Assembly: GCA_024642025.1 (NCBI GenBank)
Contig: JAHEBY010000017.1
Location: 1 to 15,640 of the forward strand
DNA: 15,640 bases
Reading direction: 5' to 3'
Origin: Comamonadaceae bacterium
GTDB taxonomy: Bacteria; Pseudomonadota; Gammaproteobacteria; Burkholderiales; Burkholderiaceae_C
The notes under the pieces are model-generated. The model was not told the origin of the DNA, made no database searches, and saw only the letters and a program-made list of their open reading frames with translations. Both the position numbers and the translations under genes were made by a program. This document shows, piece by piece, positions 6,830 through 14,022 of this stretch; position 1 is the first letter of the stretch; every line of letters begins with the position of its first letter.

Positions 6830-8131
6830 TCAGCCGCGCTCCTGTTTTTGATTGAGCGCCTTCAACTCTCTGAGCCTCTCGGCAATCTTCAACTCAAGAC
6901 CGCGCGCAACGGGGCGGTAAAAATCTGTGGGAGCCATGCCATCTGGCAAGTACTGCTCGCCAGCAGCAAAGCCGCCTTCCTCATCATGGGCGTAGCGGTA
7001 GTTCTTCCCGTATTCCAGGTCCTTCATCAGCTTGGTCGGTGCATTGCGCAAATGCATGGGGACTGGACGGGTGCCATCTTTTTTGACAAAGGCTTTGGCC
7101 TCGTTGTAGGCTTTGTAGACCGCATTGGATTTCGGCGCCATGGCCAGGTAGATCACACATTCAGCCAGCGCCAATTCGCCTTCGGGCGTTCCCAGACGTT
7201 CATACACCTCGGCCGCGTCCAGAGCGAGGCGCAGAGCGCGCGGGTCTGCCAGACCAATGTCTTCGCTGGCCATGCGCACCAGGCGTCGCGCCATGTAGCG
7301 TGGGTCAGCACCGCCATCCAGCATGCGGACCAGCCAGTACAGCGAGGCATCAGGGTCCGAACCGCGCACTGATTTGTGCAATGCGGAAATGGTGTCGTAA
7401 AACTGTTCGCCACCCTTGTCGTACCGGCGCATGCGCTCACCCAACACCTTGAGTACCCAGGCGTCAGAAATCTCTGAGAGCTTCTCCTGCTTCGCAGCCA
7501 CAGCAAGAGTTTCGAGTGTGTTCAACAACCGGCGGGCATCTCCATCTGCATAGGCGATCAAGCGGTCAGAAGCTACATTTTCAATAGCTGGCAAATCATG
7601 AATGGCGAGGGCTGAAGCCACTATCCTCTCCAAATCTTGAGGAGACAGTGGCTGCAGCACATAGACAGCGGCGCGTGACAACAGGGCTGAATTCACCTCG
7701 AAAGAAGGGTTTTCCGTGGTGGCGCCAATAAACGTGAACAGACCACTTTCCACATGAGGCAAAAAGGCATCCTGCTGGCTCTTGTTGAAGCGATGCACCT
7801 CGTCCACAAACACGATCGTGTGCCGCTGCTCCAGGCCGTCCCGGGCGGCCTGCGCCTGCTCCACCGCTTCGCGAATATCCTTGACGCCGCCCAATACAGC
7901 ACTGATGGTGATGAACTGTGCATCAAACGCATCCGCCATCAGTCGTGCAATAGTCGTCTTGCCAGTGCCCGGCGGCCCCCACAAAATGCAGCTATGCGGC
8001 TGGCCGGATTCAAACGCAATTCGCAGCGCCATGCCTTCGCCCAGCAATTGCTGCTGGCCAATCACCTCACCCAGCGTCTTCGGGCGCAGGCGTTCAGCGA
8101 GCGGTTGATGGCTTTGGAGATTGGGCTTCAT
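6830..8131 (-). CDS. rarA: replication-associated recombination protein A (RarA/MgsA), AAA+ ATPase
   Basis: This 433-residue AAA+ ATPase is related to clamp loaders and to RuvB; RarA acts at stalled replication forks. It shows the N-terminal PLAERLRPKTLGEVIGQ signature, Walker A GPPGTGKTT (52-60), Walker B IVFVDEVHRF (D110, E111), and sensor 1 FIGATTENPSFEVN (134-147). The C-terminal part carries RarA-typical DPDASLYWLVRMLDGG and AEDIGLADPRAL-like segments of the oligomerisation domain. Length is normal for the family (about 430-450). No strong ribosome binding site precedes the ATG at 8131. In related genomes rarA usually follows lolA directly (recalled, not checked); here a divergent GFA gene lies between them. 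Confidence 0.95.
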   Translation of the reverse strand: MKPNLQSHQPLAERLRPKTLGEVIGQQQLLGEGMALRIAFESGQPHSCILWGPPGTGKTTIARLMADAFDAQFITISAVLGGVKDIREAVEQAQAARDGLEQRHTIVFVDEVHRFNKSQQDAFLPHVESGLFTFIGATTENPSFEVNSALLSRAAVYVLQPLSPQDLERIVASALAIHDLPAIENVASDRLIAYADGDARRLLNTLETLAVAAKQEKLSEISDAWVLKVLGERMRRYDKGGEQFYDTISALHKSVRGSDPDASLYWLVRMLDGGADPRYMARRLVRMASEDIGLADPRALRLALDAAEVYERLGTPEGELALAECVIYLAMAPKSNAVYKAYNEAKAFVKKDGTRPVPMHLRNAPTKLMKDLEYGKNYRYAHDEEGGFAAGEQYLPDGMAPTDFYRPVARGLELKIAERLRELKALNQKQERG

Positions 8132-8285
8132 GGCCCAATATTGTGGCTCAGCAAGCCCGGCTCGGGCATTCAGACTTTCCCGCCACCGGCCGCGCCCGCA
8201 CGACGCGGCTCTGGTGCGCCCGCGAAAGTCACATTAATATCCGACTGACAAGAGTCCGCGTTACGACATACGGGAGTAATCAATC
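8132..8285. other. divergent intergenic region between rarA and the GFA gene
   Basis: This 154-bp gap must hold start signals for rarA (leftward) and for the GFA gene (rightward). A short hairpin GCCCG-GCT-CGGGC lies at 8155-8167 in the rarA-proximal half. The GFA-proximal half has an AT-rich ATTAATAT patch (8232-8239) that might serve as a -10 region, but no confident -35 pairs with it. GGGAG at 8272-8276 is the ribosome binding site for the GFA gene. Confidence 0.4.
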
Positions 8286-8777
8286 ATGACAAGCACGAAT
8301 TCAGTTGATCCCCTTGACGGGGGCTGCACTTGCCGAGCGGTACGTTACCGCATGTCGTCAAACCCGATGTGGGTCAACTGCTGCCATTGCACCTGGTGTC
8401 AGCGTGAAACTGGAAGCGCCTTTGCCCTGAACGCGTTGATCGAAGCTGATCGCGTGCAGTTGACGCAGGGAGAAGTGGAGATGATCAACACACCATCAAA
8501 CAGCGGCAAGGGGCAAAAGATTGCCCGCTGTCCGACCTGCAAAGTGGCTGTATGGAGCAACTATGCCGGCGCGGGCGACGCCATGCGATTCGTGCGAGTG
8601 GGTACGCTGGACGACCCTGGCCGCTTGCCACCCGATATTCACATATTCACCTCCAGCAAACAGCCATGGGTGGTTCTCGGCCCGGGCACACCGGTAGCGA
8701 AAGAGTATTACACGGCGTCAGAAATGTGGCCGGACGACAGTCTCAAGCGCCGGGCGGCGCTGGCGGCGGCAAAGTAG
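8286..8777 (+). CDS. GFA-domain (glutathione-dependent formaldehyde-activating enzyme family / CENP-V-like) protein
   Basis: This 163-residue cytosolic protein has the cysteine pattern of the GFA/CENP-V fold: GGCTC (C14, C16), CCHCTWC (C32, C33, C35, C38) and CPTC (C82, C85), which together bind zinc. A C-terminal HIFTSSKQPW segment (118-127) is also typical. The founding member, Gfa of Paracoccus, was described as accelerating formaldehyde-glutathione adduct formation, but that activity is disputed and most family members have no known function. GGGAG nine bases upstream supports the ATG. It reads against lolA and rarA on both sides, so it is probably its own transcription unit. A link to the formaldehyde locus at the left edge is only suggestive. 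Confidence 0.85.
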   Translation: MTSTNSVDPLDGGCTCRAVRYRMSSNPMWVNCCHCTWCQRETGSAFALNALIEADRVQLTQGEVEMINTPSNSGKGQKIARCPTCKVAVWSNYAGAGDAMRFVRVGTLDDPGRLPPDIHIFTSSKQPWVVLGPGTPVAKEYYTASEMWPDDSLKRRAALAAAK

Positions 8778-8778
8778 T

Positions 8779-8797
8779 CCGGCCTGTGGTCAGCCGG
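8779..8797. terminator. candidate hairpin between the convergent GFA and lolA genes
   Basis: CCGGC (8779-8783) pairs with GCCGG (8793-8797) around a 9-base loop and fills almost all of the 21-base gap between the two convergent stop codons. It has no proper T-run on either side, so termination would be weak. The position is the main support. Confidence 0.3.
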
Positions 8798-8798
8798 T

Positions 8799-9428
8799 CT
8801 ATTGCCTGACGACGTCAGCGCCTGCAGGTGGTTTGAATTCGAAGTTGCCGGCATCCAGCGGCAGGTTAGACGTGAATGCAGCAAAGGTCATGCTCGATTT
8901 CTGCCCGAAACTATCAAGAATATCCAGCGAAGTCAGTTGCCCGGCGCGAAATCCGATGCGGACGTTTTGAAGTTGTCCGTCTTTGGCTTTGGGTACGGCA
9001 AGAACCCACTCCTGTCCATCCTGGTCTGGCGCAGCAGTCAGCGTGAAGTCGGCTTTGAGTGCTGTGAGATCGGCCGCAGAAGCAATCAGTGCAGCGGGCG
9101 TGGACCCCAGCACCTGATCCTGCTTTCGTGCGGTCACCTGATTGAGGTCGACGTCATATAACCACAACGTCTGTCCGTCAGCCACGATGGTTTGCTCAAA
9201 CGGCTTTTTGTAAAGGAATTTGAAGCGGCTGGGGCGGGAGAATTCAAAGGTACCGCTGGAAGTCTTGACTCTGGGGGATTGCCCTTCTCTGGCAGGTGCC
9301 GTCACAACCTGCGTGAAATCTGATCGGCCTGTTTTAGCGGTCTTTACGAAATTCTCAAGGCTTTCCAGGCCTCCAGCCCTTGCCAAACCTGCGCATAAAG
9401 CTATCCAAATAATAGCAAATCGCTTCAT
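8799..9428 (-). CDS. lolA: outer-membrane lipoprotein carrier protein LolA
   Basis: This 209-residue periplasmic chaperone carries lipoproteins released by LolCDE across the periplasm to LolB. The N-terminus is a Sec signal peptide: a KRF start, a hydrophobic core and a probable cleavage after ARA about residue 18, giving a mature start at GGLESL. LolA-type segments follow: LENFVKTAKTGRSDFTQVV, SGTFEFSRPSRFKFLYKKP, QTIVADGQTLWLYDVDLNQV, and the C-terminal ILDSFGQKSSMTFAAFTSN. I place the start at the ATG at 9428 rather than the TTG codon just before it, because AAGG lies six bases upstream and overlaps the ftsK TAA stop. The gap to ftsK is 8 bases, so the two are cotranscribed. Confidence 0.95.
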   Translation of the reverse strand: MKRFAIIWIALCAGLARAGGLESLENFVKTAKTGRSDFTQVVTAPAREGQSPRVKTSSGTFEFSRPSRFKFLYKKPFEQTIVADGQTLWLYDVDLNQVTARKQDQVLGSTPAALIASAADLTALKADFTLTAAPDQDGQEWVLAVPKAKDGQLQNVRIGFRAGQLTSLDILDSFGQKSSMTFAAFTSNLPLDAGNFEFKPPAGADVVRQ

Positions 9429-9436
9429 CAAGCACC

Positions 9437-11806
9437 TTATTCTGCTCTGGTTGGCACCAGAATTTCACGCTGCCCGCTGCCACTCATGGCACTGACCAGA
9501 CCCGCTTTTTCCATGTCTTCCACTAACCGTGCTGCGCGGTTGTAGCCAATTTTCAGGTGGCGCTGCACCAGAGAAATACTGGCGCGGCGATTTTTCAGGA
9601 CGATCTCTACAGCCTGGTCGTACATCGGGTCTTTCTCTCCGCTCGCCCCGCCACTTGAACCGTCACCCAGGAGGTCCCCTTCGCCATCGACGGTGCCACC
9701 TTCCAGCACGCCTTCAATGTAGTTGGGCTCACCTTGCGTCTTCAGATACGCTACAACGCGGTGGACCTCGTCGTCGCTGACAAAGGCGCCGTGCACGCGC
9801 ACCGGCAGGCCCGTGCCGCTAGCCATGTAAAGCATGTCACCCATGCCGAGCAATGCCTCGGCACCCATTTGGTCCAGAATGGTGCGGCTGTCAATCTTGC
9901 TGCTGACCTGAAACGCGATGCGGGTTGGAATATTAGCCTTGATCAGACCGGTAATCACGTCCACGCTAGGGCGCTGTGTGGCCAGAATCAGATGAATGCC
10001 AGCGGCACGCGCCTTTTGAGCAAGGCGTGCGATGAGCTCCTCGATTTTCTTGCCCACCACCATCATCAGGTCCGCCAGCTCGTCGATAACCACCACAATG
10101 TGCGGCAGGCTCTCCAACGGCTCGGGCTCCTCGGGGGTCAGGCTGAACGGGTTGTAGATAAATTCGCCCCGGGATTTGGCGTCGTCAATCTTCACGTTAT
10201 AGCCCGACAGGTTCCGCACGCCCATCTTGCTCATCAGCTTATAGCGCCGTTCCATCTCCATGACGCACCAGTTCAAGCCATGGGCAGCTTGCCGCATGTC
10301 GGTCACGACAGGCGCCAGCAGGTGCGGGATTCCCTCGTAGACCGACATTTCCAGCATCTTGGGGTCGATCATCAAAAGGCGCACGTCGCGCGCTTCAGCC
10401 TTGTACAGCAGGCTGAGAATCATTGCGTTGATGCCTACCGATTTACCGGAGCCCGTGGTACCGGCCACCAGCACGTGAGGCATCTTGGCCAAATCTGCCA
10501 CGACAGGGTTGCCGACGATGTCTTTGCCCAGACCCATGGTCAGCATCGACTTGCCATCGTTGTAAACCTGCGAGCCCAGAATTTCAGACAGCTTGATACT
10601 CTGGCGCTTGGCGTTGGGCAGCTCAAGCGCCATGTAGTTTTTGCCGGGAATGGTTTCCACGACGCGGATGGACACCAGGCTCAGCGAGCGCGCCAGATCC
10701 TTGGCCAGACCCACAATCTGCGACCCCTTGACGCCCGTGGCCGGCTCAATTTCGTAGCGCGTAATGACCGGGCCCGGCTGGGCCAGCACCACCCGCACTT
10801 CCACACCAAAATCCTTGAGCCGCTTTTCGATCATGCGGCTGGTCATTTCCAGCGTCTCCGGTGCGACGGTTTCCTGACGCGTCTGGGCACCATCCAGCAA
10901 GTCAACTTGCGGCAGCTTGCTGTCCGGCAGTTCGGTAAACAGCGGTTTCTGCCGCTCTTTGATCACGCGCTCACTGCGAGGAACCGCGGCCACCTCGCTT
11001 TCGATCATGACCGGCGCGGGATGATGGTCTTCAATCTCCACGCGCTCCTCTATCAGCACTTCCTCGCGCTCTCGTGCTGCCTGCTGCCCATAGGCCTTGT
11101 CCTGCGCGATCTCGCGCTTTTCGCGGAGCGATTCAAACAAACCCAGAATCCCGGCACCCAGCCGTTCTGCCACGCGGCCCCACGAAAACCGAAAAACCAA
11201 CGCAGATCCCATAACACCCAACGCGATGGCGATAAGGCCGGAGCCGGCAAAACCCAACCACTTCACGCTTAAAGGGCCGGTCATAAATCCCAATACACCC
11301 CCAACCGGGCCCGGTAAATGAGCCTCCAATGAATACAAGCGGGACCATTCGAGCGCTGTGCTGGCGCATATCAACATGGCCAGGCCAACCCAGAAGGCAA
11401 CGCGACCCGCTGCCCAGCGTGCCAGTGCAGAAACTTCGACCTCACTGGTTGCAGCAGCCTGCGGCGCCATCAGTTCGCGTGAGCGCATCCAGCGTGCGAG
11501 TGCCGTGAGCCAGGCCCGTACCCCTGCCGCGAAACACCACCAAACGGAAAATCCGAGCAGGTAATAACTGCCATCAGCAAGCCAGGCACCCAGCCGTCCA
11601 GCTCTGTTCAGAATGGCCGGCCCAGCCCCAGAAGTTGACCACGCCTGGTCCTGAGGTGAATAGCTCAGCATGGCCAAAAGCCAAAATGCCAGCGCGACAA
11701 TGCCCACGAGCAAAGCCAATTCACTGGCGAACCGGCCAGTTGCAGTTTGCTCGGGGGCGCCCACTCGGGTCCGGGTGGAGGTAAGAGTATTCAGTGTGTA
11801 AGTCAT
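9437..11806 (-). CDS. ftsK: DNA translocase FtsK
   Basis: This 789-residue septal DNA pump coordinates chromosome dimer resolution and terminus segregation with division. The N-terminal domain has four hydrophobic segments (about 29-49, 80-100, 133-150 and 183-205). A charged linker (about 225-300) leads to the motor, with Walker A GTTGSGKS (449-456), Walker B VVVIDELADL (D575, E576) and the LILATQRPSVDVITG segment (606-620). The C-terminal gamma winged helix (about 725-789) includes ISLVQRHLKIGYNRAARLVE, which reads KOPS sites. The linker is short, as in many non-enteric FtsK proteins (E. coli FtsK is over 1300 residues). The start at 11806 lacks a clear ribosome binding site. It follows the Crp-like gene by 44 bases and is followed by lolA. 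Confidence 0.97.
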   Translation of the reverse strand: MTYTLNTLTSTRTRVGAPEQTATGRFASELALLVGIVALAFWLLAMLSYSPQDQAWSTSGAGPAILNRAGRLGAWLADGSYYLLGFSVWWCFAAGVRAWLTALARWMRSRELMAPQAAATSEVEVSALARWAAGRVAFWVGLAMLICASTALEWSRLYSLEAHLPGPVGGVLGFMTGPLSVKWLGFAGSGLIAIALGVMGSALVFRFSWGRVAERLGAGILGLFESLREKREIAQDKAYGQQAAREREEVLIEERVEIEDHHPAPVMIESEVAAVPRSERVIKERQKPLFTELPDSKLPQVDLLDGAQTRQETVAPETLEMTSRMIEKRLKDFGVEVRVVLAQPGPVITRYEIEPATGVKGSQIVGLAKDLARSLSLVSIRVVETIPGKNYMALELPNAKRQSIKLSEILGSQVYNDGKSMLTMGLGKDIVGNPVVADLAKMPHVLVAGTTGSGKSVGINAMILSLLYKAEARDVRLLMIDPKMLEMSVYEGIPHLLAPVVTDMRQAAHGLNWCVMEMERRYKLMSKMGVRNLSGYNVKIDDAKSRGEFIYNPFSLTPEEPEPLESLPHIVVVIDELADLMMVVGKKIEELIARLAQKARAAGIHLILATQRPSVDVITGLIKANIPTRIAFQVSSKIDSRTILDQMGAEALLGMGDMLYMASGTGLPVRVHGAFVSDDEVHRVVAYLKTQGEPNYIEGVLEGGTVDGEGDLLGDGSSGGASGEKDPMYDQAVEIVLKNRRASISLVQRHLKIGYNRAARLVEDMEKAGLVSAMSGSGQREILVPTRAE

Positions 11807-11850
11807 GCGGCCATCTTTGGCCCCAAGCTTAACGCAACTGCACGTCGCTT

Positions 11851-12525
11851 TCAGCGGGGAATTTTGCGCCGTTCCTTGACCAGAATGGCCCCGCCGTCAA
11901 GCGTTTCGATAAACCCTTGTTCTTCAAAATCCTTCATGACACGGCTCACCATTTCACGGGAAGCGCCCACCATTTTGGCAATATCCTGTCGGGACAGCTT
12001 GTCACGGATGATCATATGGTTTCCATCATCAAGCTCCGCGGATTCAAGCAGAACATTGGCGACACGGCCGTATACGCCCATGAGCGCCAGCGAGCCGATC
12101 TTTCGGTCTGCATTTCGCAGTCGCGCCACCAGACCATTCATCACTGCAAAGGCCATTGGCGCGTTTTCAGTAATGCAACGGTTGAAAGCATCGCGACCAA
12201 GCCAGAGCACGTCAGTCTGTATTTCGGCTTGCACGGTTGCCGAATGGGGCTGTCCGTCGATCAGGCTCATTTCACCGATGTAATCACCCGACTGCAACGA
12301 TGCGAGGATGACTTCCCGAGCTTTGTGATCAGACATCAGGACGCGAGCCCTGCCGGACAAAATGATGTACAGAGCGTTGGATTTTGAACCCTGCTCGACG
12401 ATCGTTTCGCCGCGTTTAAATCGCTGCTTGCTCACGGCAGCTGCCAGAGATTCCGCCTGCTGCGAGGTCATCAGCGAAAATAACGGCACTCGCTGGATCA
12501 GATCCAGATTGGTCAACATTGACAT
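11851..12525 (-). CDS. Crp/Fnr-family transcriptional regulator
   Basis: This 224-residue regulator has an N-terminal cyclic-nucleotide-binding-like beta-roll (about 12-125), a dimerisation helix (about 125-150) and a C-terminal Crp-type winged helix (about 150-220). The recognition helix ASREMVSRVM keeps R190, E191 and R195, equivalent to the DNA-contacting R180, E181 and R185 of E. coli CRP, so a TGTGA-like half-site is expected. In the phosphate-binding cassette GEMSLIDGQPHSATV (84-98), H94 replaces the arginine that contacts the cAMP phosphate, so canonical cAMP binding is doubtful. The four Fnr iron-sulfur cysteines are absent. It lies upstream of and codirectional with ftsK and diverges from trxB. 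The start at 12525 is preferred over the ATG at 12519 because GGGG lies six bases before it. Confidence 0.88.
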   Translation of the reverse strand: MSMLTNLDLIQRVPLFSLMTSQQAESLAAAVSKQRFKRGETIVEQGSKSNALYIILSGRARVLMSDHKAREVILASLQSGDYIGEMSLIDGQPHSATVQAEIQTDVLWLGRDAFNRCITENAPMAFAVMNGLVARLRNADRKIGSLALMGVYGRVANVLLESAELDDGNHMIIRDKLSRQDIAKMVGASREMVSRVMKDFEEQGFIETLDGGAILVKERRKIPR

Positions 12526-12616
12526 TCATTGCCCCAGGTACGGATTTCGTTGAATTCTTACAATCTGTGCTGTATTGCCTTGACTTTAACCGAACAAGTT
12601 GTTCTGACCTAAAAGT
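12526..12616. promoter_or_regulatory. divergent promoter region between the Crp-like regulator and trxB, with palindromic candidate operator
   Basis: These 91 bp must start two genes in opposite directions. A perfect palindrome GAACAA-G-TTGTTC lies at 12592-12604, 12 bases before the trxB ATG. TTGACT (12580-12585) is a good -35 for trxB but no convincing -10 sits 16-18 bases after it. TTGAAT (12550-12555) has a weak TATTGC 17 bases later. I cannot assign exact promoters. Confidence 0.45.
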
Positions 12617-13579
12617 ATGTCTGCACCCACCCTTGACTCCCCAAAACACGCCAAAGTCCTGATCCTGGGCTCCGGCCCTGCCGGCTACAGTGCCGCCGTC
12701 TATGCGGCGCGGGCCAACCTCAAGCCTGTGCTGATCACCGGCATCGCCCAGGGCGGCCAGCTCATGACCACCACTGATGTGGACAACTGGCCCGCTGATG
12801 TGGACGGCGTGCAGGGCCCTGACCTCATGCAACGCTTTGAAGCCCATGCCAAACGCTTCAACACCGAAATCATCTTTGACCACATCAACGCCGTTGACCT
12901 CAGCCAACGCCCCTTCACCCTGACGGGCGACAGTGGTTCCTACACCTGTGATGCCCTGATCATCGCCACCGGCGCCTCGGCCAAATACCTGGGCCTGCCC
13001 TCAGAGACCGCCTTCATGGGCAAAGGCGTCTCGGGCTGTGCCACCTGTGATGGCTTCTTCTACCGGGACCAGGTCTGCTGCGTGGTCGGTGGGGGCAACA
13101 CCGCCGTCGAAGAAGCGTTGTACCTCTCCAACATCGCCAGCAAGGTGTACCTCGTGCACCGGCGGGACAAATTCAAGGCCGAACCCATTTTGGTGGACAA
13201 GCTCCATGAGAAGGTCAAGGCTGGCAAGATTGAGCTCAAAACCTTCCAGACGCTGGACGAGGTGCTGGGCGACGATACCGGTGTCACCGGCATCCGGCTC
13301 AAGAGCACGACAGACGGCTCCACCCATGACCTGACCCTCAAAGGCTGTTTCATCGCCATTGGACATGCCCCCAATACCGACCTCTTTGCAGGCAAGCTGG
13401 AACTGGCCGGGGGCTATATCGTGACCCAGTCCGGGCTCAAGGGGATGGCCACCATGACCAGTGTGCCAGGCGTATTTGCCGCAGGGGACGTGCAGGACCA
13501 CGTTTACCGCCAGGCCATTACCAGTGCCGGTACCGGCTGCATGGCGGCGCTGGATGCCCAACGGTTTTTGGAGAGTTGA
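12617..13579 (+). CDS. trxB: thioredoxin-disulfide reductase
   Basis: This 320-residue cytosolic flavoenzyme transfers electrons from NADPH to thioredoxin. Visible parts are the FAD-binding GSGPAG (18-23), ITGIAQGGQLMTTTDVDNWP (40-59), redox-active CATC (C141, C144), the NADPH-binding GGGNTA (158-163), HRRDKFK (181-187) contacting the 2'-phosphate, and C-terminal FAAGDVQD with the RQAITSAGTGC FAD segment. Length is standard. The final TGA (13577-13579) is embedded in a TTGACA sequence. The gene diverges from the Crp-like regulator. Its third codon positions are richer in C (many GCC, ACC and CTC codons) than those of its neighbours, which may reflect high expression or a different recent history. 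Confidence 0.97.
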   Translation: MSAPTLDSPKHAKVLILGSGPAGYSAAVYAARANLKPVLITGIAQGGQLMTTTDVDNWPADVDGVQGPDLMQRFEAHAKRFNTEIIFDHINAVDLSQRPFTLTGDSGSYTCDALIIATGASAKYLGLPSETAFMGKGVSGCATCDGFFYRDQVCCVVGGGNTAVEEALYLSNIASKVYLVHRRDKFKAEPILVDKLHEKVKAGKIELKTFQTLDEVLGDDTGVTGIRLKSTTDGSTHDLTLKGCFIAIGHAPNTDLFAGKLELAGGYIVTQSGLKGMATMTSVPGVFAAGDVQDHVYRQAITSAGTGCMAALDAQRFLES

Positions 13580-13588
13580 CAAACACGC

Positions 13589-13594
13589 TATAAT
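13589..13594 (+). promoter_or_regulatory. consensus -10 element (TATAAT), probable rpmBG promoter
   Basis: TATAAT lies 10 bases after the trxB stop and would start transcription at about 13601, giving an rpmB leader of roughly 165 nt. A perfect TTGACA (13576-13581) is only 7 bases upstream, too close to act as its -35, and it includes the trxB stop codon. At the usual 17-base distance there is only TTTTGG (13566-13571). The box is perfect and well placed, but the -35 is unclear. Confidence 0.5.
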
Positions 13595-13600
13595 CCTAGG

Positions 13601-13765
13601 CTCTGCCTGATTTGACCGCCCTTCCCATGAGCAGTTAGGCCAGACATCTGGAGCATCAGGGCTACCGCCACCCTTATCAATTGGCGAGGTGAGGCTGGAA
13701 CGACAGGGGCTGGTTTGCAATCCAGTGATGGCGTAACAGCCGTTTAAAAGTATCGGAGTGTCCTC
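13601..13765 (+). promoter_or_regulatory. long, foldable 5' leader of rpmB-rpmG
   Basis: About 165 non-coding bases precede rpmB. Possible pairings, in order, are CCTGAT (13606-13611) with ATCAGG (13655-13660) enclosing CCAG-ACAT-CTGG (13640-13651); ACCGCCA (13664-13670) with TGGCGAGGT (13682-13690) allowing a two-base bulge; and GGCTG (13693-13697) with CAGCC (13737-13741) enclosing CTGG (13710-13713) and CCAG (13722-13725). Ribosomal protein operons are often controlled through such leaders, but I do not recognise this one as a known class. GGAG at 13755-13758 is the rpmB ribosome binding site. Confidence 0.35.
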
Positions 13766-13999
13766 ATGGCACGAGTATGTGAAGTCACGGGCAAAGGCCC
13801 GATGGTCGGGAACAATGTTTCCCACGCCAACAACAAAACCAAGCGCCGGTTCCTGCCGAACCTGCAATACCGCCGTTTCTGGGTTGAGTCGGAAAATCGC
13901 TGGGTTCGCCTGCGGATTTCCAACGCAGGTCTGCGTTTGATCGACAAAAATGGCATTGACACCGTACTCGCAGACATGCGCGCACGCGGCCAAGCCTAA
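13766..13999 (+). CDS. rpmB: 50S ribosomal protein L28 (bL28)
   Basis: This 77-residue protein of the large ribosomal subunit is recognised from MARVCEVTGKGPMVGNNVSH (1-20), the NNKTKRRFLPNLQYRRFWV segment (22-40), and RLRISNAGLRLIDKNGID (48-65). It has a single cysteine (C5), not the CxxC pairs of zinc-binding L28, so it is the zinc-free form. GGAG seven bases before the ATG sets the start. It is followed by rpmG after 23 bases, the usual bacterial pairing, and is probably transcribed from the TATAAT at 13589. Confidence 0.97.
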   Translation: MARVCEVTGKGPMVGNNVSHANNKTKRRFLPNLQYRRFWVESENRWVRLRISNAGLRLIDKNGIDTVLADMRARGQA

Positions 14000-14022
14000 T
14001 CCCACATTTACGGAGTAGCACC

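Noticed and set aside
9734..11272. 512-codon open frame on the + strand opposite ftsK
   Set aside because: It lies wholly inside the confident ftsK gene. Its translation is rich in His, Gln and Arg with no family motif, typical of an antisense shadow of a GC-rich gene.
12592..12604. LexA box before trxB
   Set aside because: The spacing within GAAC/GTTC differs from known LexA boxes, and trxB is not a usual SOS gene, so the palindrome is left unassigned.
13576..13581. TTGACA as the -35 of the rpmB promoter
   Set aside because: The spacer to TATAAT is only 7 bases, far too short for sigma-70, and the hexamer contains the trxB stop codon. It is reported as a curiosity rather than as a -35.
13705..13741. 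tRNA-Cys-like anticodon arm (CTGG, loop with TTGCAA, CCAG) in the rpmB leader
   Set aside because: There is no T-arm GTTCGA sequence, no acceptor stem and no D-arm at proper distances, so it is only a small hairpin.
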